Positions 12,328 through 26,800 of a DNA stretch of 64,000 nt are shown here, in pieces. The notes beneath the pieces are model-generated. The model had not been told where the DNA came from, did no database searches, and saw only the letters and a list, made by a program, of their open reading frames with translations. Within the stretch, counting starts at the first letter, position 1; each line of letters begins with the position of its first letter. The position numbers were made by a program, and so were the translations under genes. Origin of the DNA: Owenia fusiformis (Eukaryota; Annelida; Polychaeta; Sabellida; Oweniidae); the NCBI GenBank assembly GCA_903813345.2, contig CAIIXF020000006.1, forward strand, positions 21,955,936-22,019,935, written 5' to 3'.

Positions 12328-13415
12328 CTCCTGTAACAAAAAATACAATTGATACAAACGTTACCGTATAAAAATCAAGAGATGTATTGCGCTTTCATTT
12401 AGATGGCGTGTGATCATTTATATCGTGTGTTCTAAATTCTATCGTTTATGGTTTCTCCTGGTACCATGTTCACTGGGGGGTATCGTGATGCAACAACACC
12501 GTGTTGTTGCATCAAGATGGCCAGACTTCCGGTGATAGATTTTCGTACGATGTTTTGTTTTCCCAATTTACACCCATTTCTAGGACGAGTTGCTCAATAA
12601 TCATACACATGCAGTTAGCACATGATCTATATTTTAAAAAACTGTCATTGGTATACATGTAGCATCATCAAGAAGCGATAAATTCGTGGTTTTAATTCCT
12701 CACTATTGATGCAACAACACCACTCTGTTTCTTATCGATGATGCAACAACACCAATGTGCTGATGCAAAAACGCCAATATAATGTATCATTGAACAACAA
12801 GAGAAACTGTTTTACGTTCTGTTTACAGGTGTAGGTCGGGACATGAATAAAACGCGTGAGTCAGTGGTCCATGAACGAAACGTATTTTGTTTGGTTTCTT
12901 TGTCTATATCAAAGTTAAAAGGATATACAAGGCAAACTAAATAAAGTACAGAATCCCCGGGAGGCAATCTCATTGATATTGTATCTGAAAAATAAAGATT
13001 ATACATTTTCTAAATTAAATGCCCTTGATTTACCGTATATATGGAAATTGCTTACAAATAACTAATATAATTTTGGAAAGACAACAGATCAGACATTTTG
13101 TGTTGTATATCCTTTGTTATCCCACCCAAAGTATGATGTCATATATCAAGTTGAAGAGTTGTATACGCTGCTCAGGAGTTTATGCTATCCAGGAGTTGTA
13201 CATCGTTCTCAAGAGTTGTATAGGATGAGTGTTGGTTTAATGATATTGCAGTTATACAATGCTATAAAAGTTATTTACTGAGAGGGACTCAATATTGGTT
13301 TTATTTCGAGAGACAATATGATATTTCCCGAGGGCCCGGGATATCTGGGATAACTGTACCCCTATCAATTTACCTTTTTGGGCCCTAAATCTTATCACTT
13401 TTATTTACCTTTTTA

Positions 13416-13555
13416 TGCCTTGGTCACATTTGCTAAGATTTTCACTACGGAGCCCGGACGATTGAGTATTGTGTTCAGAAATGTATTCAATTTTGAACAA
13501 AATACTCAATAGACCGGGTGCCGGCCGATGAATCGCAGCAAATGTGACCCAGGCA
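13416..13555. mobile_element. 140-bp MITE with TTA duplication
   Basis: Begins TGCCTTGGTCACATTTGCT and ends with the inverted partner (AGCAAATGTGACCCAGGCA). TTA flanks it on both sides (13413-13415, 13556-13558). It shares its terminus with the 83-1722 element. It sits inside the 12471-14544 element, so it is younger than that insertion. Confidence 0.9.
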
Positions 13556-13831
13556 TTACTCAGTCGGAGAGAAGGAATCCAAAGAGAGCAATAATTCTAC
13601 ATGTGCGTCGTGCAAGATTTCAATTAAACGTGTAACTAAACGGCCTCTCTAATAAAGTCAATTAGACGTTTTTACACATTGGCTCTCCAAATTGGAGGAA
13701 ATAAAGAATCATATCATATTATATCATAGATGAAGCAATCATCCCATCAACATAAGCTCACGAATGTCACAGTTAAACTGTTTTAGTTATAATTTGATAA
13801 ACAGTGGTAACGTACATCTACTATAGTTTAT

Positions 13832-13969
13832 CACTGTTCCACAGATGGATGACAGATAATATCATGATAATATCCAATAGCTCATCATGTTTACCGAGAA
13901 CGAAAGATGTTTGTCCACCATTTTTAATGATACTAACTGGAGTCAGGGTCATCAAGCTATGGAACAGTG
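13832..13969. mobile_element. 138-bp MITE, CACTGTTCCACAGC family
   Basis: Inverted termini CACTGTTCCACAGATGGATG and its partner. The direct flank GTTTAT (6 bp) occurs at 13826-13831 and 13970-13975. Related copies lie at 60270-60363 (part) and 63745-63864. Nested in the 12471-14544 element. Confidence 0.88.
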
Positions 13970-14549
13970 GTTTATGAAAATAGATTGGGTTACTAAAGCT
14001 TGCCATGTTAAAGGCGATTGAACTATGTTATAGAATAACGTCCATAAATTATAATATGTAAAAGTATAAATTTTTGAAAATACATACGTATAAAGGATCT
14101 TCGCCCGCAGGACGTGTATTTTGAATGCCTTGAGAAGAACGCAAATATGGGTAGGCTAATTGGTAACGGTATTGCAATAGTAGCATTTAAAAATCTGTTC
14201 CTCTCGAGATTTATGGTCTTCTGAAATTATACTATTAATTGGTGTTGCTGCATCATTGCTCAAATCTAGAGGAGTGTTGTTGCATCTTCGGTTTGGTGTT
14301 GTTGCATCAATAGTGAGGAACTAAAACCGTGAACTTATTGCTTCTTGGTGATGGTATATGTATACTAATGACAGTTTCTTTAAATATAGATCGTGCGCTA
14401 ACTGCACGTGTATGGTTATTGAGCAACTCGTCCTAGAAATGGGTTTAATTGGGGAAACAAAATATCGTACGAAAATCGATCACCGGAAGTCTGGCCATCT
14501 TGATGCAACAACACGGTGTTGTTGCATCACGATACTCCCCAGTGATGTT

Positions 14550-17500
14550 TCTCCCCATTAGTAGCTAATATGTCAAAATATAATAACAAAAATTATGAAA
14601 ATGAATTCCCAAGTACGTTCTCAAAGTTATTTCAAGTGGAAACAAAGTATAACAAAAATAAACATAATCCACCTGACATGGTAACAAGTCTTTCAACAGT
14701 ACTTTTTATGCAATAATATCTCGGGCTGACACACCCTATACTTCAAAGTGGCTGGTAAGTAGTTAGGAAAATGATGTATTGGGATCAAGTGTGCTCCAGC
14801 TGCTTGTGTTTGCGCAATAAGCATCCATTCTTTACCATACTGTTGTCAGGAATACATAACTAAGCAATAGCTTTCTCATAAAGTACCTTAACATACATCA
14901 TCCATTAACTGACTAAGGTCAAACTGCATTTATTTTTAAACCTCAAAAACACTAAAACAATTTTCACCCAGATCTAAGTTCACACTTGATTATATTAAAA
15001 AAATCGTAAGTCTCATTTTATAACAACTTTGCATCTCGACCTCGTCGATATTAGATGGTTGGGATAGAGATATGTTTCGGAGGTTAATTATCCTGTGGCG
15101 TAACACATCTCTTGCTTTTAGCAGGTGCTGCCTCAATTGTGTTCCTAATGCAATAGCAATAAACACAGGCTCATAAACCTTACTTTTCTTATGACGCTTT
15201 CATATTTTTGCATGGTGTGCACTTTAGCCTACTCAATAAAGGTTGTTACAACATCAGTTCCAATTCAACTAACTCCAAACGAGTATCTTTTCCTTTTACC
15301 ATTGATTTCAAAAAACTAAACTTTTGAATTGCATTTTCGAAGAACTAATTTTACGGAGATCTGTCAATAACTGGCTTATGTTTCTACCGATTTTCTTTAT
15401 TTTTAACGATGGACAAAAACTAAGGATGTGAGCCGTTTTCGACCAAAAAAGTTGTTCAAGCACTTTATGAAATTAAATTTCACGAAATCCCATCTTTTAT
15501 CAATAGAAAAATGCAATTAGAGCTTAAGTGGTTTAAACCTAAAAAACATAAGCTTGGCTAGTTTGTGGTGGGATCTCTAAAATTATGGAAAATACTTATT
15601 GGACACTGAGGGTTTTTAGCATTGTCAAATGGGGTAAGTGATTTTACCATGTTAAAGTATTGAAGTATTGGCACGGAACATCTCATGTAAAACGAGGGAA
15701 ATATATAATCGTGGTTTACTCACTACAAATTAAATGCCAACGTATCAATTGATGTATTCAAAAAATAATTCTAAGTCAGATAAAAATTAAATTGCCTAAT
15801 TATTTCCTATTCTGATTTGAAAGATCGTGTCAGTCATTAAAAAGTGACAGAGTCGCAAAGACAAAATCGTAAATCGTTTTGGCCTGCTGTGTTTCTTCAA
15901 TAGTGAGGGTTTCTTGAGAAAATCTTTTGACTTGAATGCCTATATCTTTCTTCAGAAAAACCTTTCCTTTACCTGTCATATAAAGTTAGCAAATTAAGTT
16001 TTGTATAAGAAATAAGACAAATTTGCTAAGTTGCATGACCTAAGGGGATAAAGTTCACCATGGGGACATCAAACTCAGAACCAGAAAATGTGTCGACATA
16101 TAGAGGTTTAGTATCGAGTATTGCTCATGCCTTTACGAATTGCCAAAATGATTGTTGTGATGCTTTCAAAAATATGATGCGCTTAAAAAGCATTGCAGCG
16201 AACTTTCTTTGAGAAAAGAGTCCCTAAAACATAGTTTCAAATAAATTTTTGAATAGGGGCGCGGCATCATTGATTCAAAACATAAAACACCCTATAGGCC
16301 AGGGGCAAATCTTGCACTTTTTCAATAGTGATTTTGATTTTGGTTTGAGAAAATAAAGAGGTTGGTGAACATTATAGTTTACTTGCTGTACGTTTAAAGC
16401 CTATCAAAATAGATAGTTGATTAACTTGCATTTATAATTCCTAGTATACATACCAATAATTTCTGACAATATCTATGGCATCGAAATTTAAATGCGTCAA
16501 TCTGGGGCAACATCTGATAAAATGAACACAGCAAAATGTATATGTTTTTCTTAGATGCTACCCTTTGTGCCTTATCTTATTTCCATCGCTCTACCCTTTA
16601 AACATGACGAAAACAGTATTCCAGTGTGTTGTGTTGTTTTAGAAATAAATATTATCTAATTGGAGGTCTCACCAGTTGTCTGACTCAATCCTAATGGGTA
16701 ATTGCTGCCTGTTTAACCGAGAATCCGAGCTTTCAAAACACGAGCAAACCATATATCTTCATTAGTTAAGGAAGTAGTGCACAATACCATGCTTTGTTTT
16801 TGTTGGCGTTCCATCACGTAATTAATTGTTAGAACAGACTTGTTACTGGCGTTCCCTTTAGTTCGCGGATTTGGTGCAATTCACTGTGTTTTCAAATATT
16901 TTCCTTCACGTGATTTTAATATTTTTTCAATGTTTATATTTTCTATAGCTATAGAAGTATTTCATTTAATGAGAAATATGAATTAAGGAATGGAACCTTA
17001 CATACCCTCAATTTCTCCTTTTGACAAATATGCTTGTAATATATGGTATGTTGTTCTGTTGAAGATTGTATTAACTTCACCCGCTATGCCAGGTTCAAGT
17101 AAAAACTGTAGCCTGTGGGATGAAATATCATTCCAAGCATTCTGTTTAATTCATCATAATTCGAATCGACATATATTATGCCTTAATAGCTTCAACGTGG
17201 TGTATTGTGAGCCATCTTAATTTGTTTAGACTTCTTACTCAGAAATCAGAGAGAATGATCAGCATTTAAAAAAATACTGTTTCAATTTCTATACGGTTGC
17301 ACTCATGTCTGTAAGTCCGTACAATCAAATTATGCTCTGGGCACATATCATTCGTAACCAGACATATTTCTAAAATTTCCCGAATTTCTTACCATTATAA
17401 TTATAGGAACAAACATAAGCTAAAATTGCACTTTTTAATTATTGTATCTTCATGAAATAACGCTTGGGCCATCTCAAGTCTAATTCCGACTCACCAGAGT

Positions 17501-20500
17501 CTGCTTTTAAAAGTCTTAAATAGATCCCCTATTATTTCAAAGTAAATTCATTTGTAAATAACAACAATTCTTAGAGTTGTGTCGTCTACTCTTTTTTGAT
17601 TCAAATTGGGTTTTAAATTTGAAATATTTCTCATTACATAATAGGAATCTCTACAAATTTAAACATAATATTACCCGATGTAGCAGATGAAGTACTTACA
17701 TATAGTTTATGCCGTGTACACGCTGGATGAGTGAAGTCTCGACTCACGCTATTTCCGTTGATAAATGATTGCGATCTGTTTTGCAATACAAATTGATTTT
17801 TATTCTAAGAAACGTCAGATTTTTGAATCGGGGACCGTATCAAAACTGTTTATGAATCCTCTCTCCTAGAACTGATTTCATAGGCTGGTTTTGGGAAACA
17901 ATGCTAACCACAGAAACAAAAACTGGTTCGAATCAGCCGTTTGCTCCTTCCCAGCCAACCATAATTAGCCTGGTGGTTGGCCTTAAATTAGTGTTTTAAC
18001 GCCATTTACTAATAGTTCATTTAATTTGAGTGTATGACTTTCAATTACACACAAACTTCTGTACAAAAGTCTAAAAAAATGAAATTACTAGGATTCATGC
18101 GAACATTGGGACCTCCCAACATTATTGAGAATTGAGCTATACTAGCTACCGTACCCTTTATGTTCAACCTTTGTGTAAGCTAATTACTATTTAAACAACC
18201 AATTGAACATTAATTATATGTTACAACTATTTTAATGGATATTTACAATCCAAGGCAGATTTTTTATACGTCAAGAGAAAGCATTCACGATTAAAAAATA
18301 AATTAAAACGCTAAGTTTTACTATTGTTACCTTATTTAGGTTAGGCCATTGCGAATACAGTCAAGAGGTTTCAGCAATTTTAAGAATGAGCGTCAAATAA
18401 TTCAATTAAATATTTTAATCAATGCTGTATTGCCACCCAAGAATTTGCATCTTAACTACAAAACTTAATTCTACCTGATTAAGATCACCCATGAAAGTGG
18501 CCTGCATGTCCCTTTTTCAAACAGAATAGTTTTGATGATTTTGGGCAAAAAAATTGGCTTTCATTGAACACAATTGGCAATTAACTTTTGGTGAAATTGA
18601 CAAATCATCTAAAATAAAAGACCATTCCCCGGTGAATTAGAGCCCGTTTGACAAATTAAAGCCCTTCTGGACACTGAAAACCACGGTGAAAGCTGGATAC
18701 GAGGCCTGATAACCTTGCTAACTTACAAACTTTTCGGTTTTGCGTATTGAGATGTTATCCAGAGAATATTTCCCTAGTGTCTACTTGGATCCACTTAGCC
18801 TTATAACTAAAATAAGCTGTGAATGATAAAGATTAAATTCCTCCGAGACAGAATGTGTCGAGGTGCATTATTTACTGTTGTTTTTGATGCACTGAGATAG
18901 TTGGGCGTCTTGAGTTGCACGATACGTCCAATTCAACAACAAAAATGATTCACACTGGGCTTGGGAAGAAACAATTACGGTGTACTATAAAGCAAGTAAT
19001 CCGGTCACTGATCTGTGATCAACCGACCAATTCAAACTTATTTCAATCGAGGCCTGAATCACAGACTCGCTACACTATGTATACTTATTTACTCTTTATA
19101 AAAATAAAAGCATTTGCCGATAGAAAAGCTCGATAGATTCAATCTTATTCAGATAATCTAGAGATGAAGAGCACGATTGAATTTTATGCTTCCAATGAAT
19201 GCAAAAAGTACATGTAGTTCTCGGTCGATTAATAGTGTAAATATACATATTTTACTTACCATAGCAATACTGATCAGTTTTTATCCTTTATTCACATTAC
19301 ATATTTTCTGGGAAAGTGCCGTATTGAGTCTGTTAACGTTGTTCGTTACCTTTTTGCTTACATGACTTTGGAAACCTAAATATGCAAGATACCACGCATG
19401 TAATGTATTCTCTTAAACTTTGGAGGTTATTTCTTTCTTTTATACATGACTTTCAAACTCCAATATCCCTTTTGCTAAATGAAACCATGCATGTAAGCAT
19501 TTCTAAAAATCGTGTTTCCATACACGAGCTCGTCTTGTTTAGTCTATTTGAAACCTAAAGTTGCATCTAAGCAATTTTTTCTCCGTACACTCGGATCGCG
19601 TTATGCTTTACATAATCCTCTGCTGGGAGTATGTCCATCCGTAATCGTGCACGTAACATATAATTTCTTCAATTCCTTCTGGTATATCATCTTAGATAAG
19701 TCTCGTCTGCAGTATTTTAATCTTATATGAAATAAGTTCCAAAGTTACGCACTCTTTAAACTAAATCTTCATCCTCGGATTAGTTTGATCTGCTATATCT
19801 GTTAACAGATGATTGCTCACGTTTGTCTGTTTTCCCGGTGTCTTCTGCTACTCGAGTACGCACCTTGTAGAGCCCCATATTAATATTAGTCATATCGTGA
19901 TGCCAAGAGTCCGAATTGCCAAGGGTTAGCTGAGTTTCCAGAATTAAATTCTTCTAGTTTCACACAACAACTCAGTATCTTAAATTTCCAAGTGTTATCA
20001 AGTTAGTTAACAACATGGTGTTATGTTGAAATGTGACAACAAAAAATTAGATTATCTGAAGAAAGGAAGAAGATATAGGCCTAAAATGAAAGCATTTATA
20101 TATTTCGCTATTGTATTTACTTGATTATGCAATCTGGCCATTTTGTAAGATCTTATTTCCTACCGAAAAATACCCAGCAAGAGGAACTTTGAATTCTGCC
20201 CTGGAAAACATTCTCTGTTTTCCAGATCACAACATTATGGTAAGGTAATCAGTAGACATATGTAAAGTGACACCTAAATCAGGGCGCTTCAAGGCCTCGA
20301 GGGTCTTGTTGATTACTAACCAGAGACCCAGAAATACGGAACGTCGATCTCAGATCAAACAGATATATGCTGAAAAATACTGAGTGTGTTCTCATGTTTT
20401 TTGTTTAGACGTATACGTAGATAATCTTTGAAACAGTAAAGTTTCGGAGGCCTCATCTTGTCGCATTAAGTGTTTCCTTTTAAGAAATCATTTACGCTTT

Positions 20501-22369
20501 AAACATGTGCCATTTATTCTTGCATTTACAAAAGATTACCTTTATCGAAAAAGAAGGTTAACATTTTATTCAAAAATTGGTGGGTTGATTGCCCCTTATC
20601 TACCACTGCGCCTATTATCATATTTGGGATATTTGGGATTGTGCAATTGTTTAAAAGACCCAACATGATAAGAAATCTACAATTCAAGATCTGACAGTCT
20701 AGGGTTGAGTTCTGCTATTTTACATGATGCATTTTATAAAGGTTTGTTCCGGATGGTTTTATGAACGCCAGGTAGGCACATCTCAGTAAACAGAAATTCA
20801 ATTCTCGAGAGTCCGATGAAGATGTGATAAGAGGGTACTGAGAAGCATCTAACTACACCAGTAAAGTGACTTGCATTGTTTCGTTTTATCATGTTGATAA
20901 TTGATATCTGTATCGTAGTCCATTTGGTACTCTAACGTTTTAATACACGTGTATGCTTGAATTAATACAAGTTATACTAGTTATATACATATATCACAAA
21001 ACGGAATATCATTCAAGCACCCAATAGAGCAAATCTGGAATGTAAGGCTGCTACAACATACTTTGTGAATGCAAGACTGTAAGTTATCGCCTGGATTTCA
21101 CCCTTTTTGTGCCTTATGAAGAAGTCTTTCAACAAATTAGGCTCCATGCTTTTCAATTAGCCTTTTGACATACACCCCCAGGGATTCTACAAAATGCGGA
21201 TCTGAAACGACATTTCAAACTGTGAAAAGCAGGAACGAAGTGCATTCCGTATTTCAAAGACATAAAACGTGAGAATGTTGTATATGATCATTTACGTTCG
21301 TCTATTGATCACATTGTGATTGAAGTACATACTGGAATTCGAATAATGCAATAGAGTACATCTGTTTCGGGAGTTCAAGATCGGCGTGTAATTTTCTGGA
21401 CGGACGGAATTGCAGAACTTGAATGACCTTTGTGTTATGGATCTGATTCAAATCTTTCCCAGTATCCCTTGTATTCTCGTTGTAGTGGTAGATATTCAAA
21501 CGTTGATAGCCATGTGTCTTCATTTTTGTATTGCGTGTGTTGAAGCTAAAGACATGCATGTTTTGACAACTGGTTGGTGACCGAAATTCTTTGGCTCAAA
21601 GATTCCCCATTTCATTCTTGAACGTTTTAACATGATTCGCATATTATAAGATTTACAATATTCAATATACGGTCTGATAAGTCGTTTCTTTCTGTGAACT
21701 GTGTTATCTATCAGTTTAGTATTGGCGATACTTGTCTTGCACTCATTCTATGAAGTCCCTCTTTACTATCCAGTTTAGCTTTAGATACAGAGGAGAGGTG
21801 TGTCGAGGGTGGGGTCACCATGGAACTTGAATTAAAGACAAGATTCCATTCTCTAACATAACACATCGTAATTTCATAATATCTTCACACATTATACAAC
21901 TGTACCAGCTTGCCATGGTTACGATGACATACGTGACCCTACTTGATGTAAATGAACTTGAAAACACGTGTAAAATGAGTTAGATCGTAATAGAAAGTGG
22001 ATTGGAATTTGTAAACAACAATGTTAGTATCAAAATGTCACCAGCTGGTTACAGAAAGTATCAGAATGTGCAAACACGTACATCTGGTGATAGTCATTGC
22101 CATGATCGCTATGTGTGACTAACATATTAAAAGTCAAAATATAGAACAGTTTTTGTTGTTGTTTTTTTACTTTTTTATTCCTTTTTTATTCATAGAAAAA
22201 ACATTTGAAATATAGAAAAGGTTAATGAGTGGTGAGATAAAGATGAAATTAATAAATTAGCCTAAAATCTAAGATTAAAAAAATGAACATACAAATGGTT
22301 TTTAAAATTAAATTCAAAATAGAAAATATGAAACGAGTTTGCATAGAGTAAGATACACCCTCAGCAAAG
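14550..22369. other. gene-free stretch
   Basis: About 7.8 kb of AT-rich sequence with only short open frames on either strand. None shows a family motif. I saw no paired terminal repeats or RNA gene. Short coding exons could still hide here, as they did in the 23.9-28.1 kb gene. Confidence 0.4.
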
Positions 22370-22985
22370 CGTAGAGGGTGTCCAAAAAAGCAGGACCAAA
22401 GAAAAGTTATATCACTCGGTCAATCTTGCATATCTTGCCTTGAAAATTCAAATTTATTTAGTTCATTCAATGTGGATTCTATTGTGAAAGGTTGACGGTA
22501 TTCTGCCAATTGAGTGAAAATATACAGACTTTACAAAACATGCCCCAAGTAGGCACATCTCCTCTCTGATTCACAATTGAATTTTGCGAACGAAGATGTT
22601 GGTGACCCTCCTGGGACCCTCCTGCACACATTTCTGGGAATTCACACCTATTTTACCTGAAAAACTGCACTGCCTGGGTGGCAATAAGCAAACATGGAAT
22701 CATCGGCCCCTGTTGATTCGAAGATGATCGGCCGGGAATGTGATATAACAGTATGGTTTGAACAAGACAGTGCGAACCTCCACACTTCAAATCAGATATG
22801 CTGGAATGGGTTAGGCAATGCCCCGGGGCAATGCTTTGGTGGTCAGCTCATCACTGAGTCGCAGAGGCAAAACATATGGGCGGCTCATTCACCAGATCTC
22901 AACCACCCCCCCCCATATTTTTTATCAGTGGCGATATCTTAAAGACAATATGTATATGCTGACTGATAATTCCTGATCTCAAGAG
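22370..22985 (+). pseudogene. broken mariner-type transposase
   Basis: A terminus-like start (GAGGGTGTCCAAAAAAGCAG, 22376) is followed by a degraded frame. Recognisable pieces are WFEQDSANLHTSN, NIWAAHSPDLN and, after a frame change, a trace of LWRYLKDN. These correspond to the QDGA.xH and W..HSPDLNP..F..WGYLKD blocks of mariner/Tc-type DDE transposases. The N-terminal DNA-binding part and the right terminus are not found. It is inactive through loss and frame disruption. Confidence 0.75.
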
Positions 22986-23855
22986 GCCAATAACTACCCA
23001 AATTAGAGTATGTACGCGTAGCCTATATTAGTATTTCAAAACAGTCTATATTTTATTTCACTTCTAAAGTATATCATCACTATTTACATATTGATCTCTT
23101 CAATATGATACACGGACTCTGATTATATATTCTCGATTAATATTGAACGGCAACCGACAGTTCATTATCAGGTGCCACTGCAGTGTGGGATTAGACGAAT
23201 CAAGAAAATAATCAGAAATTGTTAACGTTTGTAGAACCTTTAAAACAAATGTGAATATTTCTGTATTCTCTCCAAATGTACACCCATTGTTTCCCAGTTG
23301 CTCATCCGCACCATATGCAGCCAGAGATTAACAATTACCCCCAACTAGCAAGCAGTTAGGCAATGTGTTGTGTGGCTTTGTTTGATATTTCAGCAAATGT
23401 CAGAAACAAATGGTAACATGGGACGAGTTAAGTTGATGTTGATTAACGTGATAAAATATAACTCTGTCGACACACAATCAACCGCTCCTTTATGATTCTA
23501 TCGGACTTTGAAAAACTTCAAGGGAAATAAATTCTGACAAAATACAAGATAATTCTGACGCCTGCCATGGGGAACTGTTCTTCTATCAGTGTTTTACCAG
23601 ATCTATCTTCATTTTTCAACTTCTAGTTTATAGAGGCTATCTGTATTTTCAATCTTTATTGCATTCCCAGCAGAAATCTGTGCTTGCCTCTTCTAGTAGA
23701 TATCGTACTGACATTAACTCACAGGTAACAAAATCTTGAGCTTACTATGAGATATATAATTCTTATATTTTCAATTGATTAAAAAATTGCATATATATTT
23801 GCATGATTCGTAATGTTCAGGAATGTCATCTTGAGTGAAATTATATCTTTCATTT

Positions 23856-26800
23856 TTATTTACGTCTTGCGTTTGTTGTGCTATGTCCGAATGTGTTTCC
23901 ATATCGAAATTTCTCACCTGAAACGACAGACAAATTACATTACACCTTATCTTACAAATTAATCAACACTCAAATATCAAATTCGATACGTGTTTACGTA
24001 TACAATATAGACCAGACCAGACCAAACTCTTGTGGTTCCCATTTCTCACCTTTTAATTTTTGATTTTCTATTCATAATTCAAAAGTCAAAATAAAAGGAG
24101 AAAGAGTATTGGCGCCAGGCAAAATTACGTATTTATTTCAATCTCGGCACTCTTTGAATTCGAGACCTTCCCCTCTGACCTATGATTCGAAGTTTTATAT
24201 GTAGGTACCACGAGCTAGTGTGTTTAGTCTTTAGCCCCGAGGGGAAAATATGCATGCGAGGAAAGGATTCAAAACATTAATAATTTTTATTGTATTAGTA
24301 CAATATTCAATAAAAATATTTATTTTATGTGTACTTTAAACCGAGAAAGTCAGTCTAACCTATTTATCGTGTGGTCTATTGAATTGTTTGATTATGTTGT
24401 GTGGTTTTATGCTTTATTTTTCAATTTTTGTTCATTTTTTCATTTTACCTGGGACATGGCCGGTGTAGTGTGGTACTTGACCAGTTTCTTTGCGATAGAT
24501 GGGGTTGCTGTCTTCTGTTTTCGGTTCTTTTCGCTCAACGGTTACAGATTTTCCTATTGTATTCTTCACCAGTTTCATATCATCGGTGAAACTGTTCAAG
24601 GCATGATGTGTGTTGATGGGGTATGGATGTCCATTGCTCATCTGTGTCAAGATATGCGGAACAAACCCGGTGTAGCCTAGAGAGATATTGTTCCGTTTAC
24701 TAGTTTATGTGTAGAGAGAGGGGGGAGGTCGTCTTTCGATAAAACTATTATGGGGAAAAGTATGGAAACCATATAAAAGTATGAAAAATTGTAAAATAGA
24801 AGAACGTTTGACTAAATACATGGGAAAGTGCGGTGATCAATAGCGTCATCTATTTTACTAAAAAAAGTTCAATTTCATGTTCTCAATCAAATTATCTTAC
24901 CAGATATAAAACTCTTCTGAGGGTTACTGTTGTCCATGTAGTAAGGCGACATCGCAGGTTGGAATGCATTTTGTGATATATATGGCTTGGCGTCCTTCGC
25001 TATGGCTTTCAACGGACTTGGAAATTTAACAGACAGCTGAAATAAATTAAAAAAGTATCATCGTCATATTCATATGCAAATCGATTTTTTGAAAATCATG
25101 TGAAACGTTTATTGTGAAATTCTGAAAGAAGGCAATACAAGGCGATAATACACCCAATGCAATATATTATTTAAAAAAACACACAATACAATATGCAATA
25201 CAATGTGAATGTATCTCTGAATACGTTATGTTATGAAACAAGACAATTCAACACTCAAGTATATCCAAATTGTAGATTATTGAAAACTGGTATTTGAACA
25301 AAAAAGAGTTCAAAGTTGATATTGTAAAACGTACCAATTTAGGATTTGTTGTTTTGTCTACTTTCATTCTTCCTGACTGTATAGAAGCGATATCCCTTAG
25401 TTCTTGGCGGTCCTCGCTTCTCTTTCTTCTGCTGAGTTCGAAATCAGACTGGGCATTCAAAGAATTCTCGGCATACCTGCTTCCAAAGTAGTGCTGTCCC
25501 TTTGGAATATATCCTAGAGAAATTGTGCAAAGTGAGACATACACTGTATGGCCATGTGTTGTCTTTACTTTTTTAATAAAGTAAAACGCGTTGCTTTTGT
25601 TACCTTTTCAAATGTTTCAGATTCAGTGCTATCGTCATGAATACCAGTTCATCTGATTAAAGTGTTTCAATCCTTTTATAAGAAAGCATATCTTAGGCCG
25701 AAGTAGATTCTTTGTTTTGCGTCCCCTTGCTTGCACGATTTTGAGTAAATCAGAAAAAACATATGCTAGGGGCGTCAGAAGGATTTGCCAAGGGAGGGGG
25801 CGACTTTTGGATATGGATGAGTCGTGCGTGAAACGCGCCGCACGCGGAGCAATCTAGGGGGATCTGTATGGGCCCTGAGAAACTATACAGAGTGGTCCAA
25901 AAAAAAGTGAACCCCTGCAACAGGCTACAATTTTCATAATACATGCATGAATTGGCTCATATTATCACATGTTGTAGAGAAAGGTCTAAAATTTTGGTTG
26001 ATGCCATAATTTATTCTCAGTCTTAAATTTTGAAAAAATTACAAGCGTTTAACAAACATGCCTGGAAATTAGATATTGTACAAAATTTTACAAATGTGAT
26101 TCATGGAAATTGTTGAAACACGTTGGATGATCTTAAACAGCTTTCAGTTAGAGATGCAAGTTTAAAACCCTACCATATGACAAAAGGGACACTATTCACG
26201 CAGAAAACACATTTCACACTTTCATTGATCATTTTGAAGCATTTTTAACTGTTCAACAGTTCAGGGGTATGTTACCTACACCAACAGTTAGAGAGGGGCC
26301 TCCTATGGAAGGAAGTTGCCCCCTGTGACCAGGAATCTGATAACCCCTTCATCAAATATCTTTAAAAAATCAAAAAAATCCAATATTCAATGTTTTGAGC
26401 CATATATCATAAGAATTGGTCCATGATTTATGAAGATATTGACATTTCAAGATCATATAGGGGTATGTTCATGATTTCACTGGAAAATGTTTTCGTCTGT
26501 TGAAGCTTAGCACATCTATTTAGATCACACTAACTTTGCAACTAACAAATGTAGGATGCTAGTTTTAAGCCATAATGTGCAAGATTTAAAATTGAACAAA
26601 GTCAGAAAATATTAGTTCTTTAAGACTGCAGCTTAAAAAATTCACAGGGGAAAGGTGTTAAAGGGTTGAAGAATCGCGGATATTGAAAATCACAATTTGT
26701 CCATTTTCAGTAATGTTTGGTTAAGGCTTATAATTTCTGCAAATTTCAAGACTAAGAAAATTGTATGGTATCAACATAAATTTTAGACCTTCCTCTACAA

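Larger units (their letters stand above)
12471..14544. mobile_element. 2.07-kb element with ~300-bp inverted termini and ATGTT duplication
   Basis: Both ends begin CACTGGGG, then a copy of ATCGTGATGCAACAACACC. The inverted match runs about 300 bp (12471 to about 12790 against about 14230 to 14544). ATGTT flanks directly on each side (12466-12470 and 14545-14549). Each extreme end holds a 13-bp-arm palindrome of GATGCAACAACAC, and the same word recurs several more times subterminally. The middle holds no transposase but carries two younger MITEs (13416-13555, 13832-13969). The superfamily is unclear; a CAC start with a 5-bp duplication is noted. Confidence 0.8.

Noticed and set aside
12471-12790. 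Possible CRISPR-like spacing of the GATGCAACAACAC word
   Set aside because: The copies are irregularly spaced, occur in both orientations and mirror the other end of the element; this is a eukaryotic transposon terminus.
17925-17960. tRNA B-box-like GGTTCGAATC
   Set aside because: No matching A box or cloverleaf could be drawn around it.
21302-21559. 85-codon minus-strand frame
   Set aside because: No family motif; I tested it as the last CIMIP2B exon, but the frame did not continue, and a better exon was found at 23856-23917.
24327-24680. 117-codon hydrophobic plus-strand frame
   Set aside because: It is the antisense of exon 5 of the CIMIP2B-like gene, which has family motifs and matching splice phases on the minus strand.
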